Positions 34,362-44,299 of a stretch of 64,000 nt of DNA are shown here, piece by piece. How positions within the stretch are numbered: the first letter of the stretch is position 1; every line of letters begins with the position of its first letter. Source of the DNA: Entonaema liquescens (Eukaryota > Ascomycota > Sordariomycetes > Xylariales > Xylariaceae). The notes beneath the pieces are model-generated. The model was not told the DNA's origin and made no database searches. It was given only the letters and a program-made list of their open reading frames with translations. Location: NCBI GenBank assembly GCA_902805475.1, contig CADCSX010000005.1, positions 1,685,501 to 1,749,500 on the forward strand, read 5' to 3'. The position numbers were made by a program, and so were the translations under genes.

Positions 34362-35792
34362 GATCGCGCTGGTGCTGATATGAATAACACCCCGCTTGGG
34401 ACTGGGCGAGGAACAAGGACAAGGACAGGGTCCAATGGAGGCCAGGGTCGGGGTCTAGGAGGAGAACGGCAGCAACGGCAACCACCGAATCCCCAGTACG
34501 GGAAACTCGAGATATTATTGGCCCCCAACGAGAACGGGAACGAGAAAGGGAGCGGAGGTACTCGCCATATCGTAGATAACGGGAATGGGGGTATAGTCTC
34601 GGGAACTTATGATGGAGGGATGAAGCGGTATCTCAACTACGTTTGTCTATACGAGTTAGGTATGAAGCAACAGGATCCTAGGCCCTTCAGCAAAAAAGAA
34701 ATGTATAGCCCAACCGAATGATGGCGTACGGCAAGACAGACGGATTACGCAAGGGAAGAAAATTGGGTAATGTGTTCAAGTCAACGGAACTTGGTTGCAA
34801 TGCAAGGCGTTATAAGGGAAGACCAGCTCAAGGTCTCGTTTGGTTTACTTCGTGGTTTTTGCCTTCTTAGGCGGATATACCCTTTGCCAGTCATTGTATT
34901 CCGAATCAGAATACGTATATGGGCATAATGGACTACAAAAATATTAAGACAATTTGAAAACAACACTTATCTAATTATGAGACGCAATAAAGTCTAATGC
35001 GATATGATGAATTTCTGCTTGTTTTTTTTTTTCGGTTTGTATCTGGCTATGCCCGCGATACCCCGGTATATTTCACTTCATTCATTACACGATAACGTCA
35101 GCAAAGGTAGCAGTAGAGTTGACGTGCTCAGCACGACAACATGTGGAAACGCCATGTAAAGGACAACACCGAACCAGCCTACCCAAGGCCAACTTTTGGA
35201 AAAGAGTAAAGAGGTGGAACTCATCGTCACTTGTTCAACAAGGTGGTATTCAGGTATTCGTATCAAATCTTCATCTCCTCTGGAATCCTAGCTCCGAGAC
35301 GAGCTTGTAGTAGCATAGCAAAATAGAAAAATCGTCTCATCGACTTCATTCCCAACCTATTTCATGTCTCTTTAAACCGCTCCTGTCCCTAAACCCGCCA
35401 TGCTATCTTAAAGAAAATCGGGGAAAAAGTAATCCTATATCTCGTCCTTTTTTTGAAAAAAAGAAAGAAACATCCAGTGTCGTGTCGTCAACAAGGGTAA
35501 TCAGTCAAGGTCCAAACATTTCAAGTCGTAATCCGGGGGAATATGATAGGGTCGTATTTTTCGTGGCTCGTATGCGTCATTAAGTGTAAGTAATAGTTCG
35601 TCATGATTAGTATTGTCGATCAGGGTAGTAATATAAGTGGCAGCATTCATGCGGACAATGAAGTTAGCAGGCGTTGGCGTGATGATAATAGGAAAGTAAT
35701 AGACCGCTAATCAGGACTTTTATTCCATTGTCGCTTAATATGCCCCCTTAAGAAGCTAACCCCTTAAAGTCTGGGACTTAGGTAGTTAGAAG
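34362..35792. other. Spacer between convergent U1-C and the 1124-aa gene
   Basis: 3' flanks of both genes. No supported feature; a 10-base T run near 35022. Confidence 0.5.
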
Positions 35793-38700
35793 TCAGATGT
35801 AGACAGACCTTCGGCGTTGATGCGCTTGTGGTTGGCGCTGGTGATGGTGTGTTGGCCCATCCACCTTTCCGTTTGGCGTGGAGTACAGATGTGAGGCAGT
35901 CTGGTATGAAGGTCCCTTGTAACTGTTGCGTTTGATGACTTCGCCTACACCATCTCGGACCTCGCGCGGCCCGCTTATCTTTTGTCGGAGAACTTCCGTG
36001 CGCTTCTGCCGACGATGTTCGCTCAACCTGCGCTGCAAATTCTGCGGCCTATACTGCTCCAGCTTATCCTGCCAGCTAGGAAAGAGTCTACGCCCTCGAT
36101 CATCAACTCGTTTCTCAACGCCCCAAGTACGTCGGGTCTGGTGCTCAGGTGCGGTAGACGGTCGACCTTCACTTTCATAGTCACGAGAATTACGGCGGCT
36201 GTTCCACTCAATGCTCCCGTAACTATCGCGATGTTTCATCACGCGGAGTCTGCCACTCGGTGTGCGCTTGACGGTGCGACGTTCTGGACTACGCTGGGTG
36301 GGGACTGTGTAATGGTCCTCATCTTCGATAGGTAATATAGCAAATGTACGCTTCATTCGTTCGCTCAGGCTCCTACGACGGGCTGGGCGGTTCTCAATTG
36401 GGGGATATCTGTAAAGCGTATCCACCTCAGCAGGAACGTCGCCTGTCCAGTCATCGTAATCGTAGTCCTCAAAGTCATCGTCATACGCAGGTCGCCAAAA
36501 TGGATGCAATTTTGAATCGTCAGGCGGTGGATCTTCTGCCGTCGGATACTGATGCTTCTTGGTATCCCCATTATTATCAAGCGCTGGATTTTCTGCGGTT
36601 TCTTTCTTAACTCCTCTCGAGAGAGACAGGGTCCGCGATAAGAAGCCAGACGGACGAACGTTGTCTGTGCTCTTGCGAAGACTAAAGGCACGGCGTACCA
36701 AGGAAGGCCGCTTTTGAGTCTCCTCGAAGTAATTACCCAGCATCTTCTCTCTTTCAGCGGCAGGTGTCAGTCCGGATGGCGTGGCTGGTATGAACTTGAT
36801 CGCTGGCGGTTCGGGGGGAGCACGCGGGTTTCTAAGAGGGGAATCTACATCGTCCATCGAAAAGTGATGTTGCGGAGGCGTCGCAGGTACACCATCGGGA
36901 CCAGTGGTCGTAATCTTAGGTTTGTCTAAGACTATATCCGTTTCCGTGGCATATCCCGTCTGGGCAGGTTCAGGCCCTTGCAAGGCGTTTGCGGCGAGGG
37001 CAGGATCTACGGGTTTCGACATATGATGAACCATCAAAACGGATTTGTTTTGGTGCGGATAAATATTCACAGCCATCGCTTCCGAAATATCTGCCGCGGA
37101 GTGAGTCCCGTTTGTCTCGACGGATGCTTGGGAAAATGGGGTGTTGTACGCCGTGAGGCGCTTGCCGAAGAACGGGTCACCGTTATTATCTACAAGAGGT
37201 TTGTGGTCATGAATAGCATCCCTGTGTGACTCGACGGATGGAGCCAGTTGAAGTTGTCTCTGATCGGAGTGACTGCTCATATGTTCGACGGGAGGTGCAC
37301 GTTCCACCGTAACCTGAGGTAGCTGGCGGTGTTCCTGTTGCTGTTGTTGCTGTTTGCTCTCCTGTTCCAGGAAAGCATCGTGCGCCTTCAAGCTTTCTGC
37401 AGTCAATGACCCAGCTCTGGAACCAGCCCTAGAGCCATTTCTGCTGGTCGGTGCCGAGAGGGATGATCTACGCATGGGGACAATTGGAGGATAGTCCATA
37501 GTTAATTCTTCCACTTGAATTGATCCTTCTGATTCTGACATTGACCTACCCCTTCGAGAAGGTCTGTTGAAATAAGGCGTCAAGTCTTTCGCTTTAGAAC
37601 TTGAGAGCGGTGCTGAACTAAGACTATTGCTCCTCCTAGAGTGGCGACTACTCGTAGATCTAAGCGACGATGGTCCGGTGGCTTTAATAGAAGCCTTGCG
37701 GTCAGGAATGACCACTACAGGGATTCCTCCATTCTTCCATACTTCCCGACGTGCTTTGCGGCTAGCGACAGAGTTGACCGTCCCTGTAGATGCCAGGCTT
37801 TCTGACCTCATAGTACCATCAACTATATTCCTAGCAGCTCTTGCGCGCTGAGAAATTTCCGTCTGGCGGAGTGATGTATTCAGCGATGTGTTCGCTGAAG
37901 AACTTGATGGTGAAATCTCGGAGCTAGAATCCCTTAGAGCCGGTTGCTTCCTAACATGTCGCAGCGTTTTCCGCCTCTGAGGAGGCGTTCCAACCAAAAT
38001 AGCCTCAACCACCGTAGACACCGTAGACTTCGATGTCATGCCCGAGGACCGCCTGACATCAGTGCTTACCGAAGACTCGGAAGTAGATGGTGCGGCCCAG
38101 GCCTTATCCTTACTTGCGGAATCCAGCGGTGGTGAGGGATGCGTATGCAGTCGATCCGACAGGGGCATTGACCTTAGAGCTTTTGTTGCGTTGGTCGGAG
38201 TTACCATCACGTCCTCAACTACTTCTGTTTTTTGTCCATTAGCTTTCGCTTGGACACGTCGCTTCTCCACTCTAATATTCCTTTCGTATTTATGGTCCCA
38301 TTCCCGTTCAATCGAGCTGGCAGATCCCCATTCACCGTCGAAAGCTGAAAATTCCCCTTTCGTCCTTGGCGTTAAATTGTCATCAGACTCAAGACCTAAT
38401 CCTAGCCCTATGTCCTGCCCTTTCTTTTGCCGTGCGTCAATCAAACGTCTTGCTACAACCTGAGCTGCCTTGGCCGAAGATAATACTGCTCGGGGTGTTG
38501 ACTTATCGTCCTCCTCCGAAGAATCGAGATTCTCTGGCGCTGTTATGAAAGACTCTGAACGAGAATCTGTGGCCTTGGATGGAATGCGATCTGCTAAAGC
38601 AGGACGCGTAGGCCTCGATCGACGCTCGGCTTGAGGAGGGGTGACGTCTGGCGTAGGCGGACTCGCCTGGTGCGGTGGAGTTCTCGGTGTCGTACTCACA

Positions 38701-39167
38701 GAGGCGTTTGCAGCATTTTGCACCGGAGTAACGACATAGGTCGGACTCGAAGGCCTAATCGAGTGATTTCCGGATGAAGTACGCGAATGCGCTGGTGGGG
38801 TGGGAGGCAGAACAGGTCCAAGCCCAGGCGCTTTGACGCTAGGACTCTCGTCGTGGCTCCGACTCGGTGGAGTAGATGATTCTTCTGCCTTCACATGCGA
38901 CTCATGCGACTCATGCGACTCATGCGACTCTAGGATTGACGTGGTATCGATGGACAGGTCACGAGATTGTTGGCTCCTAGCTGTCGGCTCAGGCCGACTA
39001 TTTCTCGGGTGTGGAAGCACCTTATGTTTCTTGAATGCTCGTTCGCTAGGCTTACCAAGAGTAGGGCGATCGGACAGAGGCTCGAAATAGAGATTTGTCG
39101 ATGCCGGGGGCGAGACGACTTTAGTAGAAGCGAGCATTGTTGAGTGGGAGGACACGCTATCTATCAT
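35793..39167 (-). CDS. Large disordered, fungal-specific protein (1124 aa), function unknown
   Basis: One uninterrupted exon from ATG at 39167 to a stop at 35793. The protein is rich in Ser, Pro, Thr and Arg with no recognised globular domain, signal peptide or membrane segment. Visible features: a tandem ESH repeat (SHESHESHESH) near residue 83; many SP/TP sites (SPPTPDVTPP, SPTYVVTP); a short conserved-looking block FDGEWGSASSIEREWDHKYE around residue 285; SRAGSRAGS; a poly-Q run; and near the C-terminus the block DDSKLHPFWRPAYDDDFEDY with basic RRRSLSERMKRTF and LFPSWQDKLEQYRPQN. Such blocks in a disordered background suggest a phosphoregulated scaffold, possibly nuclear or cortical. I recognise this as the kind of protein conserved only in Pezizomycotina but cannot name it. 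Start alternatives: the ATG ten codons in is also possible. Confidence 0.8.
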   Translation of the reverse strand: MIDSVSSHSTMLASTKVVSPPASTNLYFEPLSDRPTLGKPSERAFKKHKVLPHPRNSRPEPTARSQQSRDLSIDTTSILESHESHESHESHVKAEESSTPPSRSHDESPSVKAPGLGPVLPPTPPAHSRTSSGNHSIRPSSPTYVVTPVQNAANASVSTTPRTPPHQASPPTPDVTPPQAERRSRPTRPALADRIPSKATDSRSESFITAPENLDSSEEDDKSTPRAVLSSAKAAQVVARRLIDARQKKGQDIGLGLGLESDDNLTPRTKGEFSAFDGEWGSASSIEREWDHKYERNIRVEKRRVQAKANGQKTEVVEDVMVTPTNATKALRSMPLSDRLHTHPSPPLDSASKDKAWAAPSTSESSVSTDVRRSSGMTSKSTVSTVVEAILVGTPPQRRKTLRHVRKQPALRDSSSEISPSSSSANTSLNTSLRQTEISQRARAARNIVDGTMRSESLASTGTVNSVASRKARREVWKNGGIPVVVIPDRKASIKATGPSSLRSTSSRHSRRSNSLSSAPLSSSKAKDLTPYFNRPSRRGRSMSESEGSIQVEELTMDYPPIVPMRRSSLSAPTSRNGSRAGSRAGSLTAESLKAHDAFLEQESKQQQQQQEHRQLPQVTVERAPPVEHMSSHSDQRQLQLAPSVESHRDAIHDHKPLVDNNGDPFFGKRLTAYNTPFSQASVETNGTHSAADISEAMAVNIYPHQNKSVLMVHHMSKPVDPALAANALQGPEPAQTGYATETDIVLDKPKITTTGPDGVPATPPQHHFSMDDVDSPLRNPRAPPEPPAIKFIPATPSGLTPAAEREKMLGNYFEETQKRPSLVRRAFSLRKSTDNVRPSGFLSRTLSLSRGVKKETAENPALDNNGDTKKHQYPTAEDPPPDDSKLHPFWRPAYDDDFEDYDYDDWTGDVPAEVDTLYRYPPIENRPARRRSLSERMKRTFAILPIEDEDHYTVPTQRSPERRTVKRTPSGRLRVMKHRDSYGSIEWNSRRNSRDYESEGRPSTAPEHQTRRTWGVEKRVDDRGRRLFPSWQDKLEQYRPQNLQRRLSEHRRQKRTEVLRQKISGPREVRDGVGEVIKRNSYKGPSYQTASHLYSTPNGKVDGPTHHHQRQPQAHQRRRSVYI

Positions 39168-42092
39168 TGTTGGCCGACTCTTGCAAAATCTACTTAACGA
39201 GGTTGCACCAAATCGATCCTTTCCTTCTCATCGTAGGAAAATGAGGTGGCCTGAGGCTGAGCAAGGTATGCTATCTTTTTTAAAAAGTAAGCTTGCAGTG
39301 CGCGCCCAAACCCTTTTGAAGGTATTTTCTGTCTTCTGCAAGCCCCCTACGCGATGCAGGAGCAGGCAACTCTCGCGGTCCCTAAAAGGGTCGACCTGCT
39401 TGGCTCCTGATAAAAAAAAGAAGTACGGTGCCGATTATTGGACCACTCACAGTGACCGGAGCTGGTTTGGAGACCTGATCGAAGGTGAAATCCTTAGAAC
39501 CTTGCAGCGCATGGTACAAAAACAAGGTATTTAAGCGCTGGCCATTGGGTGATATTTTTGGGGGTCATAAAAAGAAGGAGTAAAAGATATATGAAGAAAT
39601 ATATGAGGAACAATATTTGCTTAAGTTCGTGGGAGGGACCAATTCTGTGTGTTCTGTGTATTCTGTGTATTCTGTGTATTCTGTTCTGTTCTGTGTAATG
39701 AAAGAATCCTGGGACAGTAAAAAAAGAAGGGTTGCGCAAAGTCACTGCCTACACTGTAGTGTATGAAGGTACTTCTTCGGCAGCTACACACTTGAATAGA
39801 AAGACTTTTTGATTGAGTGTAAGTGGTGGAAGGTGGACGATGGATGATGGCTGGAACCCTTTTGCAGCTTCCAATCTTCCAACCTTCCCACCTTACTTGC
39901 CTGCCTCAGTGTCCAGTAACAATAAGGAGTGGGTTCGGTGGGCTTCGAGGAAACAACGTCAGAGAAATTGGTTAAACCTTTTCTTGTCTTTCCCACCCTA
40001 CCTTCCCGAAGTCCTGCTTGTTCTCAAATAGTAGATTTTCGGAGGTCGGGGGCTGGGAAAGCGGCCCCATCTAACCTTAGTAGGCTACCCTAGTCCTAGA
40101 AGCCACGCTAGCTGTGCTACATAACGTCAAGCGCACATGTATGATACCAGCACTCTTGCTTGACAACTTCCCAGATAGGCGTAGTCAATCCTCGATTTTT
40201 AGTGTAAGTTATAGGTACTTTTTTCGATCATTCTTTTTTTCTTTTTTGGGGAACACCCGACACACTCATCCCATCCCCATGTTAATTGTATGTGTGTGAT
40301 ACATACGACTTACATATGACTAGGCCCTCGACATTTACGATTTATATGCGACTCCATTTAAATATGGCTGGTTACATTTGATATTTCGTACATGATCCGC
40401 CAAGTCTCTAAATCTCTATATCTCAGAGCGGCGCGCGTGCTTTCGCATCGCGCATAACGGAGAGACATATGCAAACTACTTCCAACCACCCGCGAGAGAC
40501 GACCCTCAGCACTCAGCAGAAGAGTAGGTAGGTAGGTTACGTTGTATTCATGCGGGAGGTGTTCTTCATCTGTCGTGCTTCTTGCCAATCTGCACCTCTG
40601 AGTGGATAATGCCCTTCTTCTGCAGCCATTCAAGTCACCAGGACAAATGAGCTTCTCGAACTGCACAAGGCTGTTCGGCCTCATGCTAGACCTGCTTAGC
40701 CTGCAGCCCACCCAAAGCGAATCAAAGCCCGCGACACCGGTCACCCCAGGCCGACGTGCGACTTCGCCATAGTCTGAGTCCCAACATGGTCAAAACCCGT
40801 GTTGGCATTTCCACACTTCTCAGAACAACGAGTAAGAGTGCGACATTCTGGGTGCGGATCGGAACCACATGGCCCTTTCTCCCCAATCTATTCAAATCGC
40901 AGCGAAATTTAATAAAGTACGATAGCCATAATCGAATGAGAAGAAGCAGAACATCTCATGATGACGAAATTCCCAAGAATCCGGCAAAGGTGGGGACTGT
41001 AGGAGCATCGGGAAAATAAATGACAAGCCGTAGCTCCCAGCCATGGCTCCCAACTACAGCTGAGACTCACGGCCGCAGAGTTAAGGCCATAAATATAATT
41101 TGGTAAATCCGACCCAGCAAAGGCTATACTGCTGTGCGAAGGAGAATGTAGCAGTGGGGGACAAAACCCCCCTTTTCTTCACAGTCGAGACAGTTCATTA
41201 AGGAGAACGATTCAAAAAGAAAACATGCAGGTTGGATTTGAAACAACCTTTCCACCTCCTTGCTTATCATGCAAATATATTATACTAAGAATATGCATTA
41301 GGTACAGACAACTATGTTCTTATCTCAATACTGCTTATACTCCCGGGGGCTTATAATGTAGGCCGGGGAGGGGAAGCAGCCGACCCGGCAGTTAAACTTG
41401 CCTATCTCTTCGCCAAGTTTGTCTAGCCCGCCACGTGGGATTGCCCTTTTCGGTCTTGTATCCAGAAAAGAGACAACCGCATTTTACAATTGCGAACTCA
41501 TATAAAAACGGCTGACCAGTCAAGCGCCCGTCTTACTCCCGTCTAACGAATATCGTTTGTCTACCTCGTTTTTTACATTTTTGCTTCATTTACCACGCCG
41601 GCTAGGATATACAAACTACAATAAGGGAGATTATACCGGGATACAATGGCGCAAGGTCTTATCTGGTTGATATGCTCGCATTTCTGAGATCTTGGCTGTT
41701 GAAGCTTTATCTAGTGGTCCCCCGCATTCAAGTACGATGTCATCAGCGTATTGCGGACAATTCCGACTACTTACCTAACAAGAAAAAGTTTGATGACATC
41801 TCTTCTATGCAAGTCGAGCATCAACGTCCAGTTGAGATGGGTCTCCTCTGGACAACATCTTCCTCTCAGTGGACAAGCCACTGGTGATAAGCACGCTGCC
41901 CTAGTCGAAGCTTTGTTGTCATTGCAGAATTGATAGCAGCCTTCTACCAATCCGAATGGCAGAAGACTGCCCTCGCAGTAGGATCAATAGGTGTATATAA
42001 ATTATACTACACTTCCATAGGTACCGATACAATAGAATCAGAAATTGTACGTCTGTCCATTGTGTTTCGGGAAGAAGCAATTGCTCTTCAGA
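39168..42092. other. 2.9-kb spacer with minisatellite
   Basis: A tandem TTCTGTGTA-type repeat occupies about 39645-39698. The region 41640-41935 has short open stretches but no recognised family. Promoter of the agmatinase-like gene lies at the right end. Confidence 0.5.
39645..39698. repeat. Minisatellite of TTCTGTGTA units
   Basis: Four to five near-identical 9-base units (ATTCTGTGT) ending in TTCTG 5-mers. Confidence 0.85.
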
Positions 42093-43836
42093 ATGTTGAC
42101 GGCTCTCTTTTTTCTTAATTATGTAGCTTTTGCTACCACTCATGAAACTCATGGCGATCAACAAACGCTATCTGGTCCACACAAATCCTTATGGTATAAT
42201 GTCCTGCCTGGTGACGGTGGAACACAGGTCAGATCATTAAATAAGAAAATAGTCCATTAGGTAACTGACTTTACCAAAGGCCGACTCAGTGTTCTCCGGT
42301 ATATCGACATTTGGCCGCTTGCCGTATCAACCTTGCCTTGGCCACGAAGAGATCGATTATGACTTAGCATTCATAGGTTTGTCGAATATGAAACTATGAC
42401 ATACAAACTCCCAAGTTGACGAGATAAAAGGGGCACCTTTTGATACTGGCACATCTTACCGACCTGGCGCGCGGTTCGGTCCTTCGGGTATTCGACAGGG
42501 ATCACGACGTCTTAACCTCTAGTATAATTCTATTTACATATATTATTTCGTTCGTATAACCTGCTAACTTGAAATATAGCGGTGGGTATAACGTCCCTCT
42601 AGATACAAACCCATTGGTAAGCATAAAGGCATCTCCTGTTGTTATTTCCAAAACCTTCTTCCAGAATGGTCTCAAACCACCCTTATAAGATATACGATAG
42701 CTAACGTTTAGTAGTAAGTGTGATGACCTCTATCTGTTGGTACACTTCATGGAGAACGACAATGGTTCTAGGGTTGTAGGATTGCAAAGCTGACACAGCA
42801 ATTTTTAATGCATTAGCAATGGATGGGCAAAAGTCCTTGATTGTGGAGATATCCCAGTGACATCGTACGACTAAAGCACCCTTCCTCTTATACATTACTA
42901 CGTGTAAAGCTAATCAAGCCATAGCTACGATAACACATGGGCTCTCAAGCAAATAGAAGAGGGTCACTATAACATACTCTCTAGAGCACCAAAGACAGCC
43001 GCTGAAAAGCCTGGACCATCTAAAAAAGGGAAGACTCTACCACGAGTCATTACTCTCGGTGGCGACCACACCATCACCCTCCCCTTACTCCGCTCGATTA
43101 ACCGGGCTTACGGTCCCGTGTCAGTCATACACTTCGACAGCCATCTGGACACCTGTAAGTCGCCACTACTCCATCTCCACACCAACGACCGACATCTAAC
43201 TATACCACCCAAACAGGGCGTCCCAAAGTCTTCGGCGGCTCCCCATCCGAAGTCGCCAGCATCAACCACGGGACGTACTTCTACCACGCGGCGAGCGAGG
43301 GCCTGCTGGCCAACGACACCAACATCCACGCGGGCATCCGCACGACGCTCAGCGGGCCCAGCGACTACGAGAACGACGGGTACTGCGGCTTCCAGATCGT
43401 CGAGGCGCGGGAGATCGACCGCATCGGCGCCGACGGCATCATCCAGAAGATCGTCGAGCGCGTCGGCACCACCAACCCCGTCTACCTGTCGCTCGACATC
43501 GACACCCTGGACCCGGCGTTCGCGCCGGCTACGGGCACCCCTGAGACCGGTGGGTGGAGCACCAGGGAGCTGCGCACGATCTTGAGGGGCTTGGAGCATG
43601 TTAATCTGATTGGCGCGGATATCGTCGAGGTTGCTGTGAGTTTTGCGGTTGCCAGTGTTCGGGCTTGGGATGGTTGCTTACGAAAGACTTGCTTTTTCTA
43701 GCCGGCTTATGATACTAATGCCGAACACACTACGATGGCGGCTGCGGACGCCTTGTACGAGATCATGAGCATCATGCTTAAGAAGGGCCCGCTGAGCAAT
43801 ATGGTCTCTGGTGGTGCTGAAGGTGAGGAGCTATAA
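42093..43836 (+). CDS. Secreted agmatinase-like ureohydrolase, eight exons, with a 153-bp insertion in exon 5
   Basis: A ureohydrolase-fold enzyme that releases urea from agmatine or a related guanidino compound using two Mn ions. Exons: 42093-42227, 42280-42376, 42431-42521, 42580-42616, 42665-42864 (interrupted), 42925-43154, 43217-43635, 43702-43836. The N-terminus MLTALFFLNYVAFATTHETH looks like a signal peptide, as in other secreted fungal members. Family blocks: WYNVLPGDGGTQ; FSGISTFGRLPYQPCLG; GAPFDTGTSYRPGARFGPSG; GWAKVLDCGDIPVTSYDNTW. Metal sites are TLGGDHTITLP, HFDSHLDTW (the W is split by an intron) and SLDIDTLDPAFAP, all present. Between 42665 and 42817 extra DNA with stop codons is flanked by AATGG direct repeats; without it exon 5 reads NPL-NGWAKV perfectly. 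Unless spliced in an unusual way, the gene is broken in this strain. Exons 7-8 are much more GC-rich than exons 1-5. Confidence 0.85.
42665..42822. mobile_element. Small insertion (148 bp plus AATGG target duplication) in the agmatinase exon
   Basis: AATGG occurs at 42665-42669, directly after a normal CCAG acceptor, and again at 42818-42822, directly before the continuation of the conserved protein. Removing one repeat plus the 148 bases between restores the family sequence. No terminal inverted repeats were seen, and the insert contains stops in frame. Confidence 0.55.
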
Positions 43837-44188
43837 TCTTCATTATGCCTTCTCGTAAACGCCGTCTTAGGGAAGGGTAGCCTTGAAGGTGTCTAGGATG
43901 TAGTTTGTTCGGCGTGAGCGGTGGTTTCCCAAGGGGGTTATGTGCTACGGAGCGTTTGATTCGAGTTGCATTCTGTGGAGTTGATATGAAGTTAGAGATA
44001 TTATGTCAAAATGATGAGCTCGTCTGTGTAAAACTAAACATATGCGCATCTTAAATAAAAAGGCTATAACCAGCCAAGAACACACACTCTATCAATCTAA
44101 GGAGCTGTTCAAAAGAGTTCAGTACAGTGGCCTGATCACAAAGTTGGGGCACGTATGAATTGGAATATCTGCATTCAAACCTCAAGTT
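43837..44188. other. Spacer between the agmatinase gene and the tRNA-like element
   Basis: 3' flank. Nothing recognisable. Confidence 0.5.
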
Positions 44189-44299
44189 GGTCCCATAGCT
44201 CAGAAGGTTAGAGCGTCGTACTAATATCTCCAACATTGGAAACACTTAATAGTAAATGCCAAGGTCAGCGGTTTGATCCCGCCTGGGTCCCTGGGACCA
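44189..44299 (+). pseudogene. tRNA-Ile(AAU)-like gene, probably decayed
   Basis: The 5' half is a good tRNA: acceptor GGTCCCA, TA, D-stem GCTC/GAGC, then TCGTACTAATA, which matches the anticodon arm of fungal tRNA-Ile with anticodon AAT. An insert of about 25 bases follows at the normal intron site. The T-arm GCGGTTTGATCCCGC contains a B-box differing from GGTTCGANTCC by one C-to-T. The expected 3' acceptor strand TGGGACC plus A lies at 44292-44299, but eight extra bases (an imperfect copy of the strand) separate it from the T-arm. The 3' half of the anticodon stem has a mismatch. A 7-base T run (44302-44308) follows as a Pol III terminator. It could be a dead gene or a tRNA-derived SINE head. 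Confidence 0.5.

Noticed and set aside
40358..40744. 128-codon minus frame
   Set aside because: No recognised family and no start or splice support; placed in spacer.
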